Source of the DNA: an uncultured Myxococcales bacterium
GTDB taxonomy: Bacteria; Myxococcota_A; UBA9042; DTJE01
NCBI GenBank assembly: GCA_903857665.1
Contig: CAIOFV010000131.1
Span: 1-54,586, forward strand
Direction of reading: 5' to 3'
Length of the DNA stretch: 54,586 nt
The notes below the pieces were generated by a model that saw only the letters and a list, made by a program, of their open reading frames with translations, did not search any database and was not told where the DNA came from. The translations under genes and the position numbers were made by a program. Numbering within the stretch: the first letter of the stretch is position 1; every line of letters starts with the position of its first letter. Below, piece after piece: positions 51,507 to 54,586 of the stretch.

Positions 51507-51617
51507 GGGTTCCTCCGGGCGACGTTCCGGGCGCATTTTACGCCGGATTGCATCCGTGGTGGGGCTGTGGTATCTAATCCCGGCATTTCTGGGCGACACC
51601 CTTTTCGAGGTCGGGCC

Positions 51618-52367
51618 ATGTCGGGTCACAGCAAGTGGGCAACGATCAAGCACAAGAAGGGCAAGGCGGACGCCGCTCGCGGGCGCGTGTTCACCAAGCT
51701 CATCAAGGAAATCACCATCGCCGCGCGAATGGGTGGCGGGGATGCCGACACCAATCCGCGCTTGCGGCAGGCAGTGCTGACGGCCAAGGGCCAGAACATG
51801 CCGAACGACAACATCGACCGCGCCATCAAGAAGGGCACGGGCGAATTGGAAGGCGTGTCGTACGAGGAAATCACGTACGAAGGCTACGGTCCCGGCGGCG
51901 TCGCGATGATCGTGGACTGCATGACGGACAACAAGAACCGCTGCGTGTCCGAAATCCGTCGCATCTTCCAGAAGGGCAACGGCAACATGGCGACGCAGAA
52001 CGCCGTGGGCTGGATGTTCGAAATGAAGGGGCTGATCGAAGTCGAAGTGGACGGCAAGACCGCCGACGACATGATGGAAGTCGCCCTGGACGTCGGTGCG
52101 GACGACGTGACGGGCGAGGAAGGCATGTTCGAGTTCGTCACCGCCCCCAGCGACCTGATGGACGTGGCTGAAAAGCTGAAGGCGGCCGGGTTCAACGTGA
52201 CGTCGGCCAAGTCGGCCAAGGTCGCGAAGAACACGACCCGCATCACGGGGAAGGAAGCCGAGCAGGCGTTGAAGCTCCTCGACGCCCTGGAAGACTGCGA
52301 CGACGTACAGAACGTGTTCCACAACTTCGACATCGACGAGTCGGAGCTGGAAAGCCTGATGTCATAA
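51618..52367 (+). CDS. yebC: YebC/PmpR/TACO1-family protein
   Basis: This 249-residue protein is a clear YebC family member: it starts [21 protein letters not shown], followed by the family stretch [41 protein letters not shown] and [22 protein letters not shown], and the acidic C-terminus ([20 protein letters not shown]). The length is typical. YebC-type proteins were described as DNA-binding regulators and more recently linked to translation of proline-rich stretches. It lies just upstream of ruvC-ruvA-ruvB, an arrangement common in proteobacteria. The ribosome site is GAGG. Confidence 0.96.
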   Translation: MSGHSKWATIKHKKGKADAARGRVFTKLIKEITIAARMGGGDADTNPRLRQAVLTAKGQNMPNDNIDRAIKKGTGELEGVSYEEITYEGYGPGGVAMIVDCMTDNKNRCVSEIRRIFQKGNGNMATQNAVGWMFEMKGLIEVEVDGKTADDMMEVALDVGADDVTGEEGMFEFVTAPSDLMDVAEKLKAAGFNVTSAKSAKVAKNTTRITGKEAEQALKLLDALEDCDDVQNVFHNFDIDESELESLMS

Positions 52368-52484
52368 GGCGGGCCCGAGGCGACTTCGTCTGCGGCGCGA
52401 ATGGGTTCGCGCCTCCGCCTGCGTGCTCGGGCCAGGACGGGCCGGGCCGGATCCCTGCACCCGCGCCTGCCCCCCGGAATCACG

Positions 52485-53006
52485 ATGGGTCGCGTCCTCG
52501 GCATCGATCCCGGCAGCCGCGTTACCGGCTGGGGGGTCCTGGAAGGCGACTGGGGGCGCACCCGCTGCGTCGCCAGCGGCACCTTCCGCCTGGGTGACGG
52601 GGCCGCGATGGGCCCCCGCCTCAAGGAACTGCACGAAAGCCTCGTTCGCGTGATCGCGGAATACGCCCCCGAGGCGGTGGCCGTGGAGCGCGTATTCGTC
52701 GCCAAGAATGCCGACAGCGCGCTGAAACTGGGGCACGCCCGGGGCGTGATCCTGCTGACGATCGAGGAGGCGGGGCTGCCGATGCACGAGTACTCGCCGG
52801 CGCAGGTGAAGAAGTCGGTGACGGGCAGCGGCCGCGCGTTCAAGGGGCAGGTGGGCCTGTTGATCCGGGCAATCCTGAACCTGGACCACGACCCGCCCGA
52901 GGACGCCGCGGACGCGCTGGCGATCGCGCTGACGCACCAGATGCTGGGCGGGACGAAGACGCTGGCCGAGCTGGCCGGGGCGTCCTGGGGGAGGAAGAAG
53001 CGGTGA
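52485..53006 (+). CDS. ruvC: Holliday junction endonuclease RuvC
   Basis: This 173-residue resolvase has all four expected acidic sites: Asp in GIDPGSRVTGWG near the N-terminus, Glu in EAVAVERVFVAKNADSA, and the Asp pair in DHDPPEDAADALAIAL near the C-terminus. It cuts Holliday junctions formed in recombination and repair, together with the RuvAB motor encoded downstream. The ATG at 52485 begins the conserved MGRVLGIDPG; the upstream frame is not conserved-looking. Its stop overlaps the ruvA start (GTGA at 53003-53006), so translation is coupled. Confidence 0.96.
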   Translation: MGRVLGIDPGSRVTGWGVLEGDWGRTRCVASGTFRLGDGAAMGPRLKELHESLVRVIAEYAPEAVAVERVFVAKNADSALKLGHARGVILLTIEEAGLPMHEYSPAQVKKSVTGSGRAFKGQVGLLIRAILNLDHDPPEDAADALAIALTHQMLGGTKTLAELAGASWGRKKR

Positions 53007-53596
53007 TCGGCTACCTGCGCGGTCGTGTGGCGGCCATCGGGCCGAACGACGTGATCCTGGACGTCGGGGGCGTGGGCTACGAGGTGGTCGTGGACCGGCA
53101 GGCCCGCATGGGCGTCGGGCCCGCGGGCAGCGAACTGGTCCTGTGGGTCCGCACGATCGTCCGCGAGGATGCGATCACCCTGTTCGGGTTCGACAGCGAG
53201 GTGGGGCGGGCGGTGTTCGACCTGCTGGTGTCGGTGTCAGGCATCGGCCCGCGCATGGCGTCGGCGATCCTGGGCGGCTTCCCGCTGGAGGAACTGGTCG
53301 AGGCCGTGCGGGAAAAGGACCTGAAGAAGCTGACCACCATCAGCGGCGTGGGCAGGAAGACGGCCGAGCGCCTGGTGCTGGAACTGTGCGACAAGTTCTT
53401 CGCGCTGCCGGTCCAGGCGTCGGCGCGGCCCGACGGCATCCCGGGTGCGCTGTTCGTGGACGTGCGGTCCGCGCTGGCCAACCTCGGGTTCACGGTCCGG
53501 GACGTCGAGGCGGCGTTGCGCGCGATCAAGCCGGAGGTGCCGCCCACGCTGGAAGGCGTCGTGCGTCAGGCCCTGGCGATCCTGTCGGCACGATAG
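53003..53596 (+). CDS. ruvA: Holliday junction DNA-binding subunit RuvA
   Basis: This 197-residue protein starts at a GTG overlapping the ruvC stop codon. It has the N-terminal OB fold ([30 protein letters not shown]), two helix-hairpin-helix regions ([19 protein letters not shown] and [19 protein letters not shown]) and the small C-terminal domain III ([22 protein letters not shown]) that contacts RuvB. Length and domain order match the family. RuvA tetramers hold the junction while RuvB drives branch migration. It forms one unit with ruvC and ruvB. Confidence 0.96.
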   Translation: MIGYLRGRVAAIGPNDVILDVGGVGYEVVVDRQARMGVGPAGSELVLWVRTIVREDAITLFGFDSEVGRAVFDLLVSVSGIGPRMASAILGGFPLEELVEAVREKDLKKLTTISGVGRKTAERLVLELCDKFFALPVQASARPDGIPGALFVDVRSALANLGFTVRDVEAALRAIKPEVPPTLEGVVRQALAILSAR

Positions 53597-53607
53597 CGAA
53601 GGGAACG

Positions 53608-53625
53608 GGGGCGGGCAGCCGCCCC
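53608..53625 (+). other. GC hairpin between ruvA and ruvB
   Basis: GGGGCGG (53608-53614) pairs perfectly with CCGCCCC (53619-53625) around GCAG. The arm ends one base before the GGGGAG ribosome site of ruvB (53626-53631). It could tune ruvB translation or stabilise the mRNA; there is no T-run. Confidence 0.35.
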
Positions 53626-53636
53626 GGGGAGACGCG

Positions 53637-54586
53637 ATGTCGGACGACACGGCACGAGGGCTGGCGACGCCCCTGAAGACCGACGAAGAGGCCAGCGAGT
53701 TCGCGCTGCGCCCGCGCACCTTCGACGAGTTCGTCGGGCAGGACGCCCTGAAGGCCAAGCTGAAGATCTTCGTGACCGCCGCGAGGCAGCGGGGGGACGC
53801 GCTGGACCACATGCTGCTGTGCGGGCCGCCCGGCCTGGGCAAGACCACGCTAGCGCACATCATGGCGGCGGAGCTGGGCGTCGAGATGAAGCAGACGTCG
53901 GGCCCGGCGCTGGAAAAGAAGGGCGACCTGGCGGGCATCCTGACCAACCTGAACGAGCGGGACGTCCTGTTCGTGGACGAGATCCACCGGCTGAACCCCG
54001 TGGTGGAGGAAAACCTGTACCCGGCCATGGAGGACTACTCGTTCGACGTGGTGATCGGCGAAGGGCCCGGGGCCCGGTCGATCCGGTTGAAGCTGAAGAA
54101 GTTCACGCTGATCGGGGCGACCACGCGGACCGGGCTGCTGACGGGCCCCCTGCGCGACCGCTTCGGCATCGTCGAGCGCCTGAACCACTACCCGATGATC
54201 GACCTGGCCACGATCGTGCGGCGCTCGGCACGGATCCTGGGGGTCAACCTCACGGACGGCGCGGCGGACGAGATCGGGCGCCGCGCCCGGGGCACGCCCC
54301 GCATCGCGAACCGGCTGCTGCGGCGCGTGCGGGACTTCGCCCAGGTGGAAGGCGACGGCACCGTGACGGCCGACGTGGCCGAATCGGCCCTGACGCGGCT
54401 GGACGTGGACAAGTGCGGCCTGGACGCGATGGACCGGCGCTACCTGCTGACGATCATCGACAAGTTCGCGGGCGGGCCCGTGGGCGTCTCGACGATGTGC
54501 GCGGCGCTGTCCGAGGAAAAGGACACGCTGGAAGAGGTCGTGGAACCCTACCTGCTGCAGGAGGGGTTCATCCAGCGGACGCCCCA
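53637..54586 (+). CDS. ruvB: Holliday junction helicase RuvB, 3' end outside window
   Basis: The frame is open to the end of the window (316 complete codons). It shows the RuvB AAA+ core: [19 protein letters not shown], Walker [17 protein letters not shown], Walker [20 protein letters not shown], sensor 1 [20 protein letters not shown] and the sensor 2/arginine region [17 protein letters not shown], followed by the winged-helix domain ([32 protein letters not shown]). Only about 20-30 residues appear to be missing compared with the usual 330-345. RuvB hexamers pump DNA through the junction bound by RuvA. The ribosome site is GGGGAG. Confidence 0.96.
   Translation, partial: MSDDTARGLATPLKTDEEASEFALRPRTFDEFVGQDALKAKLKIFVTAARQRGDALDHMLLCGPPGLGKTTLAHIMAAELGVEMKQTSGPALEKKGDLAGILTNLNERDVLFVDEIHRLNPVVEENLYPAMEDYSFDVVIGEGPGARSIRLKLKKFTLIGATTRTGLLTGPLRDRFGIVERLNHYPMIDLATIVRRSARILGVNLTDGAADEIGRRARGTPRIANRLLRRVRDFAQVEGDGTVTADVAESALTRLDVDKCGLDAMDRRYLLTIIDKFAGGPVGVSTMCAALSEEKDTLEEVVEPYLLQEGFIQRTP

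Overview
This is a high-GC, gene-dense chromosomal segment from a Gram-negative (diderm) bacterium. The evidence for an outer membrane is a LamB-like porin, a second small outer-membrane-type protein and many lipoproteins. Secreted lipoproteins with Asp/Pro/Val linkers, EGF-like repeats, several large PAS hybrid histidine kinases and a yebC-ruvC-ruvA-ruvB block together suggest a member of the Myxococcota / former Deltaproteobacteria. That placement is inferred from gene content, not from a marker tree. I saw no transposase, phage gene, CRISPR array or rRNA; there is one tRNA-Leu(UAG).

Layout. 1-1008: 3' part of a SAM methyltransferase, an ArsR-type repressor and a DUF2892 membrane protein. 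1024-5195: a secreted heparinase-like polysaccharide lyase, a PfkB sugar kinase and a small outer membrane protein. 5254-13488: a signalling and transcription block with two hybrid histidine kinases, an RRM RNA-binding protein, an RpoD-type sigma factor and a V4R sensor/diguanylate cyclase pair. 13627-14112: a Cys-rich reading frame that seems to have lost its secretion signal.

14102-31220 (all minus strand) is the centrepiece: a nine-gene, nearly gapless operon for alpha-glucan use. In transcription order it encodes an EGF-repeat GH13 amylase lipoprotein, an EGF-repeat GH15 glucoamylase-like lipoprotein, a second GH13 lipoprotein, a small EGF-only lipoprotein, a LamB-like porin, a third GH13 lipoprotein, a MalK ATPase, a fused MalE-MalF protein and MalG. 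Inferred flow: glucan is cut by lipid-anchored enzymes, oligosaccharides pass the porin, and the tethered binding domain feeds the inner-membrane ABC importer. It is a functional counterpart of Sus-type systems without SusC/SusD. A divergent PAS hybrid kinase (31493-33973) is a candidate regulator.

34040-42926: PgpA, a PI-PLC-like lipoprotein, tRNA-Leu, a membrane-anchored HAMP/RelA-type alarmone synthetase without hydrolase motifs, an unknown small protein, two orphan Dpp/Opp-type ATPases, a large surface lipoprotein and a hot-dog thioesterase. 42954-54586: an iron-sulfur protein, HflX, a tandem double adenylate kinase whose second half has lost catalytic residues, a membrane hydrolase-like protein, DapB, MetK, a hypothetical protein, an atypical SDR protein, YebC and RuvC-RuvA-RuvB (RuvB cut by the window end).

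Most promising for novelty: the EGF-scaffolded alpha-glucan operon with its MalE-MalF fusion, the receptor-like (p)ppGpp synthetase, and the double adenylate kinase with a pseudo-enzyme half. No searches were run, so family names rest on motifs read directly from the sequence.
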